From: Nematostella vectensis
Taxonomy: Eukaryota; Cnidaria; Anthozoa; Actiniaria; Edwardsiidae
Reading direction: 5' to 3'
Length of the DNA stretch: 64,000 bases
Assembly: GCF_932526225.1 (NCBI RefSeq)
Contig: NC_064048.1
Coordinates: 521,340-585,339 of the forward strand
Part shown: positions 1 through 10,755 of the stretch, one piece after another
Numbering within the stretch: the stretch's first letter is position 1
Layout: each line of letters opens with the position of its first letter
Notes under the pieces: model-generated
The model's database searches: none
Seen by the model: only the letters and a program-made list of their open reading frames with translations
What the model was told of the DNA's origin: nothing
Made by a program: the position numbers and the translations under genes

Positions 1-429
1 AAAACCACAGGTAGCCCAACTCAGAAATCAATCAATCAAGGATCATGTTTTTCTTTTTTTTTCACTCTATCTTTTGAAAAACTTTCAAGTAATTCATGTT
101 TATGACATGTGTGGTGTAACACTTTCTTATCAAAATGATACTTTCATATCCGTTCAAGGCAAGCCTGTGAACAGTCTCCTCTACTCTTGCAGTGATACCT
201 TATAACCTTGGTGATGCGTGACTCAGCGAATGTTTTAAAATTGGGTATCCCCCCTCTAGGGAAAATGGGATCATGAGACAGCTTGACTAGCTCTTGACCC
301 GTGATACAGGTAAATGGCTGTCTTCCCTCCCCTCCCTTGCTGGGTCACGTGTCATAGCGGAGCTCCCGCGTGATCGGAGCCCCATACCTAAGAAAAATAA
401 AACAAAGTGGTAACAAATATTGGTAACCA

Positions 430-1235
430 ATCGACTCGAGTTTTCGTGACGCGATGTCCGTCCGTCCGTCCCCTAAAAGCATCGTATGACAACCAAACTT
501 GGCAGGTGTCATGTATGTGTCAAGGGAGGTGCAAAACTGTGGTCACGTGATTTGTGACGTCACCGATGACGTCACTAGAAACAAAAATATGCTGTCGTCA
601 TCAAAAAAAATATTTATATTTCACGAAGGAAAAATCATATGGCAAAAAAACTCGGTAGATGTCATGTAGGTGTCAAAGGGTATGCAACAATATGGTCACG
701 TTTTGTGTGACGTCATCGATGAAGTCAACACCTTGATTAAGAGCAAAACATTCATATCTCTTGAAAGAAACATTGTTTCACAACCAAACTCGGTAGGTGT
801 CGTTCGAGATGTGATCGCGCGTTAAGACTCATGTTGCTAGGAAACGTGAGCGCTAACCAATCAGAGGCGTATCTAAAAATAACTGCTTGTTCTAAAAATA
901 GCGTTCACAAACGACATCATTGGGACATACCCTAATAGGTGGGATTCGTTCTCTTACATCATGGTCTCTTGCCATATCTCATGATCGAAATATCATATAA
1001 CAACCAATATTGGTATGTGTCATGAAGGTTTCAAGCGGGGTGCACCAATATAGTCACGTGATTGTGACGCTATCAATGACGTCACTAGATGCAAAAGTAT
1101 GATGAATTCATCATAATAATATTTATGATTTATTAAAGAAATATCGTATGATAACAAAACTCGATAGGTGTGATGTATGTTTCAAGTGGTGTGCAATGAG
1201 ATGGTCATGTGACGTCAACCATGACGTTAATAAAG
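430..1235. repeat. Diverged tandem repeat rich in CRE and E-box motifs
   Basis: Four to five diverged copies of a unit of roughly 160-190 bp. Each copy has an 'aaactcggtaggtgtcatg' type phrase, a 'gtgcaa...atggtcacgtga' phrase and one or two palindromic TGACGTCA-like sites followed by 'actaga'. No gene is visible in it. A related arrangement (tgacgtcatcaatcacgtga) recurs near 30.1-30.5 kb. Confidence 0.6.
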
Positions 1236-1715
1236 TAAAACTACCCTGACGCCGAAACCTAGCTCCACTGTGACTTTGTCCTCTTTGCTAGCCTACGCCC
1301 TCTACCCCCAAAGAGATGGCATTTGGCAAATGAGGGATAGGATATTAAATACGCGATGATACTAGGCTGCTACCAAATAAATATCCTGATATACCATCCA
1401 GATATTCTATATGACCCTCTAATTTGGCACCAAAATACTTTTGTCTAAACGATATAATAGCATAAAAAGTCTTATTGTTTACTTCGTGCTTACAAGTGAG
1501 ATAATCAATGCCACAAACAAATGCAGACCATTTATACTGTTCACAATAATGACTCAACATGGTTAACAGCCAATTTGATCCTAACCCTCATTTACTTTAA
1601 TGGTCCCCCTCCGCCTGCCCCACCTGTAAAGCTGGTGTTTCTTACATTAATTAGCCCAGTTACTGTTAACGTTGCTTTAATAATTAAATGTTTTTTTAAT
1701 GGTAGAAAAAAATGG

Positions 1716-1810
1716 AGGTGTGTTATCACAGATGTACAGACAATGGAGGTGTTTTTTGACAGATGTACAGATAAAGAAGGTGTGTTATCACAGATGTACA
1801 GATAATGGGG
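1716..1810. repeat. Short minisatellite, about 3 copies
   Basis: Three imperfect copies of a unit of about 35 bp containing 'acagatgtacagataa' and 'ggtgtgttatc'. Between here and 2376 I see no convincing exon, although the minus-strand gene at 2376-5443 should continue this way. Confidence 0.6.
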
Positions 1811-2157
1811 GTGTGTTATTTACACACCAGGCCTAAAGATTGATAGTGTCGCCATATCAGCCAGTATTCTTGGCGTTCCCATAGTAACGAGCACGTCAAG
1901 TAGGCGGTCCTAAACTTCCACACGTAACATTTCAGTTTATCTTATGGGATGAAACTGCCTTAGAATTATGGTTGCTAAGGAATTTGTGGTTGCTAAGGCG
2001 TCGCTTTTCTATTACGTATAGTGGGTAACAAGGGAAGATGGTCGGACAGACGGCAGGCGGTAGGCATTCTAGAAAATACGAACACAAATGTTATGGAAAT
2101 CGCATAACTATTGTTTCGTTACTATGGTTGTAGTTCACTCAAAAAAGGACAAACGGA

Positions 2158-2335
2158 CGAAGACAGACACACAAACACACAGAAAGACAGACAGACACAC
2201 AAACACACAGAAAGACAGACAGACAGACAAACAATCACACAGAGAGACAGGCACACAAACACACAGAGAGACAGACACATGAACATACAGAGAAACATGC
2301 AGAATCCCAAACACACAAACAGACAGAAGGATAGA
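2158..2335. repeat. CA/GA-rich microsatellite-like tract
   Basis: Degenerate runs of acacacaaacacacagaaagacagac. On the minus strand it begins about 40 nt after the splice donor at 2375, so it lies at the start of an intron of the minus-strand gene. The long ORFs through it are artefacts of the repeat. Confidence 0.8.
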
Positions 2336-2375
2336 TGAACGGAAGGACAAAAAGACACAGTTATCATTTTCTCAC

Positions 2376-5300
2376 CAGGTCGGCATGACACTTTCGCCTT
2401 TGCAGGTTGACTTACAGGGTACACCTTAACCGGAGGGCTCGTTATACTGTTCGATGCTCGAGGGTCTTGCTTGACAGTTTTAAAAGCACATTTCGGTTTT
2501 GGAAGTGGAGGTAGTTTATTTTTCGTGCAGGGTCTTGATGATATCCCGGATGTTGAGTTCACTGTAGACTTAAGGGATGACGCTGATGTATTTGAATCTG
2601 AAATGAGTAATTACAAGCAACATGAATAATATTTAATATTAGAAGTATTGGTGTTTATTTTCGGAACAGATCAAATCGACCTCACGGGTTTTCAATTTGA
2701 GTCACCATATCTTTACAAAACATCGCAAGTATCGTAAACGGACACGAACACTCTAGTGTCCCCGATCCCCCTAAACATAGAGTGGTCCCCGCCGACCCCC
2801 TCAGAAAGTGAAAGGACAGTCCTGCTTTTATAGTTAGTGAAAGGACAGTCCTGCTTTTATAGTTAGTGAAAGGACAGTCCTGCTTTTATAGTTAGTGAAA
2901 GGACAGTCCTGCTTTTATAGTTAAGCTCTCTTCAGCAAAATGTGGCTGTCAGCGGTGGTAACTTGGTAACCCGTTTAAGCTAAAATAAAACCAAGATTGA
3001 ATTACGCGAGTTATATAGTAATTGCTTCTTATCAACAAAACAATTAACACTAACACATATCTTTTCCGAGGAGGTACACCTTTCCGCTTACGAAACAATT
3101 AGCAATACTCTTTCACTCCTTTTATGTACCTTCTTTAAAGTAAGTACATACTACTGCAGTGTATAGTACAAAAATGCAAACAAAGCAAAACATTAACTAA
3201 CAAAACCGTCAAGCACGTGCTATTCGATAGACGACTAAACATACCGTCAAGCACGTGCTATTCTGTAGACGACTAAACACATTGTTAAGCACGTGCTGTT
3301 CGGTAGACGACTAAACACACCGTCAAGCACGTGCTATTCGGCAGACGACTAAACACACCATCCATCACCTGCTATTCAGTAGACGACGAAACACACTGTC
3401 AAGCACGTGCTATTTGGTAGACATCTAAACACACCGTCAAGTACCTGCTATTCGGTAGACGAAGTTCGTGTAGTCTCGCCCTACGCATTCCGTGTCCTTC
3501 ACGCGACAGTAGGACAAGTCACGTGATACACACGCTTTCGATTGGCCCTGGCTTGCGTAATGACGCGATGTGACGTCATCGACTCCGCTCCAGCATTCCC
3601 CTGAATGGCACAGGTCACGTGAGTTGCGTGGTTTAAATACGGATTAGAAAGTGTTTCAATGCTAAAAAGCATTGAATGATCAATATATGCCATACCAGTG
3701 AATGACGAACAAAGTATACCCCCTTGCCTTTGCCTTACAGTATACCCCCCTTGACTTTGTCTAACAGTACACCCCCTTGTCTTTGCCTTACAGTACACCC
3801 CCTTGCCTTTGCCTTAAAGTATACCCCCTTGCCTTTGCCTTACAGCATACCCCCTTGCCTTTGCCTAACAGTATACCCCCTTGCCTTTGCCTTAAAGTAT
3901 ACTACCCCTTCACTTTGCCTTACAGTATACCCCCCTGCCTTTGCCTTACCGTATACCCCCTTGCCTTTGCCTAACAGTACACCCCCTTGCCTTTGCCTTA
4001 CAGTATACCCCCTTGCCTTTGCCTTACAGTATACCCCCTGCCTTTGCCTTACAGTATACCCCCCTTGCCTTTGCCTTACAGCATACCCCCTTGCCTTTGC
4101 CTAACAGTATACCCCCTTGCCTTTGCCTTAAAGTATACTACCCCTTCACTTTGCCTTACAGTATACCCCCCTGCCTTTGCCTTACCGTATACCCCCTTGC
4201 CTTTGCCTAACAGTACACCCCCTTGCCTTTGCCTTACAGTATACCCCCTTGCCTTTGCCTTACAGTATACCCCCTGCCTTTGCCTTACAGTATACCCCCC
4301 TTGCCTTTGCCTTACAGCATACCCCCTTGCCTTTGCCTAACAGTATACCCCCTTGCCTTTGCCTTAAAGTATACTACCCCTTCACTTTGCCTTACAGTAT
4401 ACCCCCCTGCCTTTGCCTTACCGTATACCCCCTTGCCTTTGCCTAACAGTACACCCCCCTTGCCTTTGCCTTACAGTATACCCCCTTGCCTTTGCCTTAC
4501 AGTATACCCCCTGCCTTTGCCTTAAAGTATACCCCCTTGCCTTTGCCTTACAGCATACCCCCTTGCCTTTGCCTAACAGTATACCCCCTTGCCTTTGCCT
4601 TACAGTACACCCCCTGCCTTTGCCTTACAGTATACCCCCCTTGCCTTTGCCTTACAAAATACCCCCTTGCCTTTGCCTTACAGTACACCCCCTGCCTTTG
4701 CCTTACAGTATACCCCCCTTGCCTTTGCCTTACAAAATACCCCCTTGCCTTTGCCTTACAGTATACCCCCCTGCCTTTGCCTTACAGTATACCCCCTTGA
4801 ATTTGCCTTACAGTATACCCCCTTTGCCTTACAGTATACCCCCTTGAATTTGTCTAACAGTACACCCCCTTGCCTTTGCCTTACAGTACACCCCTTGCCT
4901 TTGCCTTACAGTATACCCCCTTGCCTTTGCCTAACAGTATACCCCCTTGCCTTTGCCTTACAGTATACCCCCTTGCCTTTGCCTTACAGTATACCCCCTT
5001 GCCTTTGCCTTACAGTATACCCCCTTGCCTTTGCCTAACAGTATACCCCCTTGCCTTTGCCTTAAAGTATACTACCCCTTGACTTTGCCTTACAGTATAC
5101 CCCCTTGCCTTTTCCTTACAATATGCCCTCCTTGACTTCGCCTTGCAGTATACCTATCGGATCCACAGTTTACCTCATATTTTACCCCCCTTGCCTTAAT
5201 GCTTATCATACATACCATACCACTGAAGGCCAAACACGTTATACCCCTTTGCCTTTGCTTCTGTAGCACAGCGACATCGAAGCTTTTTCAGATACGAATT

Positions 5301-5443
5301 CCAGTTAAGTAAATCGACAAACTTGCCCGAGTACTCGGGAGCTGTGGGGTCACGGTCGGTGAACAGGAGGCGGGGAATGGGACGAGATGGCACCACACGA
5401 TCTCGATAACAACCGAGTCGTACGCTCTGAATACTGCATTTTG
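2376..5443 (-). CDS. Secreted cysteine-module protein, partial gene (three exons)
   Basis: Three consecutive phase-1 exons were read: 5216-5443, 3445-3600 and 2376-2597. The first encodes a GCYRD...LRCRCA...FGLQWYG segment. The second continues with ECWSG, four further cysteines and a TNFVYRI end. Together they form one extracellular module with regularly placed Cys. The third is Ser/Pro/Lys-rich with three Cys and sequons NTS and NST, and reads as a linker. The same module, with the same two phase-1 intron positions, forms the N-terminal half of the gene at 50392-56685, which also ends in a minicollagen CRD. I infer a secreted, possibly nematocyst or matrix, protein. Acceptors are ctcaacag, gccattcag and atttcag; donors are GTATGT, GTACTT and GTGAGA. 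No signal-peptide exon was found above 5443 and no last exon below 2376, so both ends are missing. All introns contain tandem arrays. Confidence 0.75.
2807..2922. repeat. 29-bp minisatellite, 4 copies
   Basis: Four virtually identical tandem units starting at 2807, 2836, 2865 and 2894, each containing 'gaaaggacagtcctgctttt'. The phrase aggacagtcct is an inverted repeat. It lies in the intron between exons 2376-2597 and 3445-3600. Confidence 0.95.
3207..3476. repeat. 38-bp minisatellite copying a 5' splice site, 7 units
   Basis: Units start at 3207, 3245, 3283, 3321, 3359, 3397 and 3435. The last unit overlaps the 3' end of coding exon 3445-3600 on the minus strand. Each unit therefore contains a copy of the exon end (sense GTCTACCGAATAGCAG) plus the first intron bases. 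Unit 3359 keeps an intact CAG|GTGATG donor-like junction. Confidence 0.92.
3664..3716 (-). pseudogene. Decayed copy of the 3' end of exon 5216-5443
   Basis: Read on the minus strand, this segment aligns with the last codons and donor of exon 5216-5443. With one G removed it would read GYTLFVIHWYG against GYNVFGLQWYG in the exon, and the donor GT has become GC. It sits at the far side of the 26-bp array, so the array is bracketed by the true exon end and this copy. This suggests the array grew inside a duplicated exon end. Confidence 0.6.
3712..5135. repeat. 26-bp minisatellite, about 54 units, with a 236-bp higher-order repeat
   Basis: The plus-strand unit contains 'cccttgcctttgccttacag'. 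A block of nine units plus 2 bp (236 bp) is repeated three times in the 3.83-4.54 kb interval. On the gene strand the unit contains aaggcaaaggcaagggggta, nearly identical to the codons for EAKAKGY in exon 5216-5443. On the plus strand each unit mimics a 3' splice site, and on the minus strand each has a GTAAGG donor-like site. Long ORFs across it are shadows. Confidence 0.95.
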
Positions 5444-5872
5444 CTGTTGAGAAAGTCACGTGATAGCCACGGTACCAGATAGATTATTGTACCTTACAGT
5501 TTAGGTTATTTTCCCCAAAAGTCTGTATTTTTATATTCACTTTGTGCAGTAGTATCGATTATATCATGTTTTTATATGTATCGATAATGGGCTATAATGG
5601 ATAATTGCGCCTGCAAGGATTCTCGTTCAAAAGCTTGTGCAGGTTGATGACATTATACTGCTCGACCAATCAGAAACGTTTGCTCGACAGGAGTAACGCT
5701 TATAATAGTATAGATAAGTGATTGCGGTAAAAAAGATTATTTATTCCCTTCAAAGACATTTTAATTCTCCACATTTCCTTACCATCTGATCCTCGCCTTC
5801 GACCACAACTTAAACCTCACGAACGCGTCTCACTCAACACTACCCCGCCATGACGACAGCATAGTGTCAACC

Positions 5873-6890
5873 AAGAGAGCATAAGATAAGATAGGGACAC
5901 TTTGGTATTACCCGCGCGCCATGTCGATTCCGAATCCGGCTATTTTTAGTAACCACCACCCCACCACTGCGCGTGACCATTTTTACTCACCCTACCCCCG
6001 CGTTTTGGCATTTACATCTTGTTGTTTGCTGCTGTTTTGTGACTTGAAACGGAAAAAACCATCGAAAATTTCATTTTAGCACCAATGATACAGGCAGTTG
6101 CGGTATATTAAGAGGATGTAGTACTTCGAGGATTGCAAGATTTCGAAAACGTTTAAAAAAAGAGACTTCATTCCAAATCAAGAGCGGAAAACCTCGTGCT
6201 TCAAACAACGCTTCGCTCTTACTTGCTGCTTCTTCGTGGTTTTTAACATTTATTATCTTCCTAATGGTCAAACGAAATCTTTAAGTAAGTTAGACATTAG
6301 ATATGATATTGATTTTTGTGAATATTCCGGTGAATTGAGAAGGAATCCAAGAAAATACATTTCATAAAACTATCCTAACGAGGGAATGCATTTTTGTGAT
6401 GATCAAAGCCAAGCAAGCTGAAGTATCTGAGCTTTTCTAATAGTGAGAAAATAAAGAGGGAGATATTACTGTACTTGTTTGATGTTGTTTTTAGACATTT
6501 CTATAACTATTTTTAATATACTTAAAAGTATATTATACAAGCTGGAGTAGGGATTTGAATCAACCGCTGTATCACAGCCATTTTATCGCTCGTCGACGTT
6601 TTCTTTCATCTTGACTTGACTTCGCCGCTCAGGCAAACAGTCAAACTATTCAGGGATTTAGCTTTCTGTGAGTATATTTGCCAATCTTGGTAACTTAAGT
6701 TAGACCTGTTTTCTTCTTCCGAGTTATTTTACATGATCTCTTTTCATTCCTATCGAGTTGGCAAAACAACAAGACGCAACCCGCGGGGGAGTAGGACAAA
6801 ATAAAAGGAGCAAATCCTCACGCAAAGTGGTGCGGATACGACATGGCGCGCGGGTAATACCAAAGTCCCTCTCTTATCTTATGCTCTCTT
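5873..6890. mobile_element. Non-autonomous DNA transposon (MITE-like) with long TIRs
   Basis: The left end begins aagagagcataagataaga and the right end at 6890 is its reverse complement. The first 50 or so bases match well and weaker similarity extends to about 120 bp (ACCACT..GCGTGA..ATTT and CCTAC.CCCCGCG blocks). The interior has no transposase. A third terminal copy occurs alone at 14668-14791. No target-site duplication could be fixed, so the superfamily is not assigned. Confidence 0.75.
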
Positions 6891-7328
6891 AGAGGTACCT
6901 TAAGGTAATTAAAGCGTATACTTTGCCAATATAAGCCGCCATCTTGGATAACAGTGAGGGGGACTGGGTCTAGCCTTGAACAACAACAACAACAACAACA
7001 ACATATTTTTATTAGCACCCTCTATTATACAGATATTACTTATTAAATAAGAAAAGGAGAAAAAATAAATATAATTTTTATAATTGGGCACCAGCCGCAT
7101 TAAGAAATAGCATAGCTAATCGAGCTTAAGCGGCTAGGTCAAGCGGAAAATTGCATGGGTAAACAACATGATACATCAATATAATATCAATACAAACAGA
7201 AACGAAAAACAAACGACAATAAATGCACGCACAAGAACAAAACACGCACAAGCAAGGGGAGGTCGATTATAGGGATCATTTATATATAGGAGAGAATCTT
7301 AAGTTTGTAAATTACAACAATAATAGAG

Positions 7329-10300
7329 TTAGCTTTTGTAACGATCTAAAAGAGAGCTGATCATTAGTGTCTTGAAACTGGAGCGAGATTTAGATTTATA
7401 ATCATCCTGAATATCGTTCCAGATTTTTACACCAAGAAAGCGAATGTTAAATTTGCCATAGTTTGTGCGTATCTTAGGCAGGTAATAAGTCTTCCTACTA
7501 GCAAGTCTTGTATTATATTGATGTATCCTGTTAATATTTGTGAAAAATGATTTGAAGACAGATGGCAAATGATCTGAATGGAAGTCATACATAAACAGTG
7601 CATTGTTAAGATAGATTATGTCATGAAGTTTGAGGAGACTAAGTTGGTAGAATAATGGATTTGAAGGGGTCCTAAAATCAGAAAAAGTTAATATTCTAAT
7701 TGCCCTTTTCTGAAGTATAAAAAGGGGCTTAAGAGTAGTTGCATAGGTGTTGCCCCAGGTCACAACTGAGTAAGTTAGAAATGGAAATAGTAATGTATAG
7801 TAAAGCATTTTTAGGACTGAAATATTTACATAATGTCTTATTTTTGAGAGAACACCAATGCAACGTTTGATCTTTTTAGCTATATGAAGTATCTGATATT
7901 TCCAGCTAAGATGGGAGTCAATAAAGATGCCTAGATATTTGATGTACTTCTCTTTCTTGATGCATTTGCCATTTATCTTAATACTTAGAGTATAATTAGA
8001 GATTTTCTGTGGTGGATGAAAAATGATGAAGTTTGTTTTATCGATATTTAGAGAGAGCTTATTGGCAGCAAGCCAGCTAGAAACATGAAGAAGATTTTCG
8101 TTGATACAGGATTCCAGAGCAAGCAAACTACTGTTCGAGTAAAATAGGTTAGTGTCATCAGCAAAGATATGAAAATCAAATATACTACTGCATCTATGAA
8201 AGTCATTGATATAAATAAGAAATAAGAGGGGGCCAAGTACTGAACCCTGTGGGACTCCATGAGTGAGGACAACTTCATCAGATTCTGAATTATTAACTGA
8301 CACAAATTGCCTTCTATTTGACAAGTATGATGAAAACCATTCATTTGCAATTCCACGAATTCCGTAGTGAGCAAGTTTGCTAATAAGAATTTTATGATCA
8401 ACTGTGTCAAATGCTTTTGAGAAGTCGAGGAATATCCCACAGGAATACTGGCCCTCCTCTATAGCCCTTTGAATTTTGTCTACAATTAGAAGTGTTGCAT
8501 GAAAAGTAGTGTGATGCTCTCGGAATCCAAATTGCTTGTCATAGAGAATATTATATTTGTTAATAAAGGCAATAAGTCTTTTATACATTAGTTTCTCCAA
8601 GATTTTGTTAAAAATTGAAAGCAGCGAGATTGGTCTATAATTATCCATGCAGCTAGCTGAATCTTTTTTATGAATTGGAATTGTTTTTGCAATTTTAAAC
8701 TGATCCGGGACACAGCCATTACTAAATGAGTGATTGTATAATATTTCCAAGGGTACTGATAAATAGGACTTCAAAAATTTTAGAAGGCAAACTGGGATGC
8801 TATAAGGACCTGATGCCTTGGAGGGATTTAACCCAGAAATAATATCCTCTATCTCAAATGCTGTGACCGGAGAGAGGACAAAACTGTTTACTAGCGGTGG
8901 ACCAAGGAAGGATTCAGGACTTCTATCTACATGTGGAATTTTACTAGCAAGCTGACTACCAATTGTAGCAAAAAAGTTATTAAAGGCTATTGCAATAGCT
9001 TTGGGGTCTTTGACTGGCTTATTATTAATGATAAGTTTGGAGGGTTGGTTTGAGCAAGTAGGCTTTGTTGTTATCAATTCCTTAATACCTGACCAAATAT
9101 TTTTTATATTCTTACTATTGGTAGCAAAGTAATTCTGATAGAAGTTCTGTTTGCTAGTTCTAATAAGCTGACTAATCTTATTGCGATAGCATTTGTATTT
9201 TGAGAGGTAGTACTCACTTCTAGATACAAGATATTTTTTATAGAATTTGTCCTTCAACTTGATTGATGTTATAATGCCCTTGGTAATCCAAGGCTTGGAA
9301 AGTGATTTAATCTCCTTTCTTGTCCGTTTCCTCAGGGGAACATGTTTGTCAATAATAGCAGAAATATTTGAGAAAAAGGATTGAAATATATCGTTAACAT
9401 TTTTCGATCCATCATTAGATGGTAGGACATCGATCCAGTTGAAGGACTGAATATCTGATAATAATGCTTCTTTATCAAGCTTGGAGAAATCTCGTTTGTA
9501 CATTTTGTAACTCTGGGGTAAAGGTGCTAATTTATTAATAATTAAGAAATTAGGAAGATGATCTGTAATTCCAGTAAGTATATTTCCACTTAGGGTCTGA
9601 TGTTCCAGGGAATTGAAAAAAATGTTATCGATTAAAGTTGCCGAGTGTTCAGTGATTCTGGTAGGCTTTAATATATGAGGGTGAAAGTGGTAAGCACCCA
9701 GGCTATTTACAAAGTCATTTGTGTCAGAATTAGAGTCATAATTGAGCAAATTCAAATTAAAATCGCCCATTATTAAACAGAACTTGTTTTCTTTGCTTAC
9801 TTGTTCCACAATATCATACAAAAAATTGAGGGTTGTATCTAGATTACTATTTGGATGTCGATAAATAGTCCCACGTTGCTGCGGGATTTCAATTTCAACC
9901 CAAAGTGACTCAAATTCTGGCTTGGAACAACAAAACTCATCCCTTTTTGAGTATACCAGATTATTTTTGATGTAGAATCCAACCCCCCCTACATCTGACA
10001 GTGTTGGCTGTGAGAGAAAATTATAACCTGTCATGCAGGTATTTGTAAGAGGGGGAAGCCCATCCAAGATTTTGGTTTCAGACAGACCGATAACAGGAAA
10101 AGGATTCTGTAGTTCATCCAGCAGATGGCAAAAACGATCAAAATTTTTGGATAGACTTCTGATATTAAAGTGCAAAGCAGAAAATGCTTTTTCAGCTAGG
10201 GAGGATTGGATCTCTACATTTGAATGAAAATCATGTGCAGAAAAATAATCAAAATTTATAGAAAGTGGCAATTGAGAATCAATATCAATGTTGGAAAGGC

Positions 10301-10628
10301 TGGAAATCTTTTCAAGAGAAGACATTACATCAAAGCATGGCAAAGAATCTAGATTTAAATTAGCAATTTTCCTTGAGCACAAACAAGCCTCATTAGAGTT
10401 ATAAGCAAGTTCGGCTAGAGCTGTATTGTTGACAGACTGGAAAGGAAAAATAGCATGGCGGCAAAACAAACAGATCCAAAGATCATTTGTTCTAGAAAAA
10501 TAATTGTACTCTTTAACTGAGAGTACAGTACACTTTAAGTGGAACCATTCGAGACAAATATCACATTGGATTCCTCGAGAATTTTTCTTGACTACCTTAA
10601 GGCAGTTACGACATTCAGTAGAAGTCAT
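7329..10628 (-). CDS. LINE ORF2: PHD finger, AP-endonuclease, reverse transcriptase
   Basis: A 1099-aa open frame. Residues about 6-57 form a PHD-type zinc finger (CxxC...CxxC...WFHLKC...WICLFC). Residues about 145-370 are an exonuclease-endonuclease-phosphatase domain with the FNIRSL start, GLSETK, GDFNLN and TDHLP motifs. The central part is the reverse transcriptase with YRPISLLS, FLDFSKAFDTVDH, GVPQGSVLGPLLF and the catalytic FADD motif. The C-terminal part matches the usual extension of jockey-superfamily LINEs, and no RNase H was seen. It nicks target DNA and copies the element RNA by target-primed reverse transcription. The frame is uninterrupted, which points to a young copy, but broken ORF1 means it may not move by itself. 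Confidence 0.93.
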   Translation of the reverse strand: MTSTECRNCLKVVKKNSRGIQCDICLEWFHLKCTVLSVKEYNYFSRTNDLWICLFCRHAIFPFQSVNNTALAELAYNSNEACLCSRKIANLNLDSLPCFDVMSSLEKISSLSNIDIDSQLPLSINFDYFSAHDFHSNVEIQSSLAEKAFSALHFNIRSLSKNFDRFCHLLDELQNPFPVIGLSETKILDGLPPLTNTCMTGYNFLSQPTLSDVGGVGFYIKNNLVYSKRDEFCCSKPEFESLWVEIEIPQQRGTIYRHPNSNLDTTLNFLYDIVEQVSKENKFCLIMGDFNLNLLNYDSNSDTNDFVNSLGAYHFHPHILKPTRITEHSATLIDNIFFNSLEHQTLSGNILTGITDHLPNFLIINKLAPLPQSYKMYKRDFSKLDKEALLSDIQSFNWIDVLPSNDGSKNVNDIFQSFFSNISAIIDKHVPLRKRTRKEIKSLSKPWITKGIITSIKLKDKFYKKYLVSRSEYYLSKYKCYRNKISQLIRTSKQNFYQNYFATNSKNIKNIWSGIKELITTKPTCSNQPSKLIINNKPVKDPKAIAIAFNNFFATIGSQLASKIPHVDRSPESFLGPPLVNSFVLSPVTAFEIEDIISGLNPSKASGPYSIPVCLLKFLKSYLSVPLEILYNHSFSNGCVPDQFKIAKTIPIHKKDSASCMDNYRPISLLSIFNKILEKLMYKRLIAFINKYNILYDKQFGFREHHTTFHATLLIVDKIQRAIEEGQYSCGIFLDFSKAFDTVDHKILISKLAHYGIRGIANEWFSSYLSNRRQFVSVNNSESDEVVLTHGVPQGSVLGPLLFLIYINDFHRCSSIFDFHIFADDTNLFYSNSSLLALESCINENLLHVSSWLAANKLSLNIDKTNFIIFHPPQKISNYTLSIKINGKCIKKEKYIKYLGIFIDSHLSWKYQILHIAKKIKRCIGVLSKIRHYVNISVLKMLYYTLLFPFLTYSVVTWGNTYATTLKPLFILQKRAIRILTFSDFRTPSNPLFYQLSLLKLHDIIYLNNALFMYDFHSDHLPSVFKSFFTNINRIHQYNTRLASRKTYYLPKIRTNYGKFNIRFLGVKIWNDIQDDYKSKSRSSFKTLMISSLLDRYKS

Positions 10629-10755
10629 CTAGATTATAAACGAGAGAAAAAAACTATAAAGGAATCATACTTGGAAAAGCTACACATAATTAATTGGTAG
10701 TACTTATCTGTCTCCGTTAGGGGTCCACTAATTAGTAATCTTTTAATTTTGCCAG

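Noticed and set aside
320-395. Possible minus-strand exon after ttttcttag near 391
   Set aside because: Short frame with no domain, no supported donor and no link to the 2.4-kb gene.
1345-1560. 71-codon minus-strand ORF with several Cys, a candidate last exon for the 2.4-kb gene
   Set aside because: No convincing acceptor in the required phase and no CRD pattern; left unassigned.
2807-3476. CRISPR-like regularly spaced repeats
   Set aside because: The repeats are contiguous without unique spacers and lie in a eukaryotic intron; ordinary minisatellites.
3724-5135. Many overlapping plus-strand ORFs of the PLPYSIPPCLCL type
   Set aside because: Products of the 26-bp minisatellite in an intron; no start, splice or domain support.
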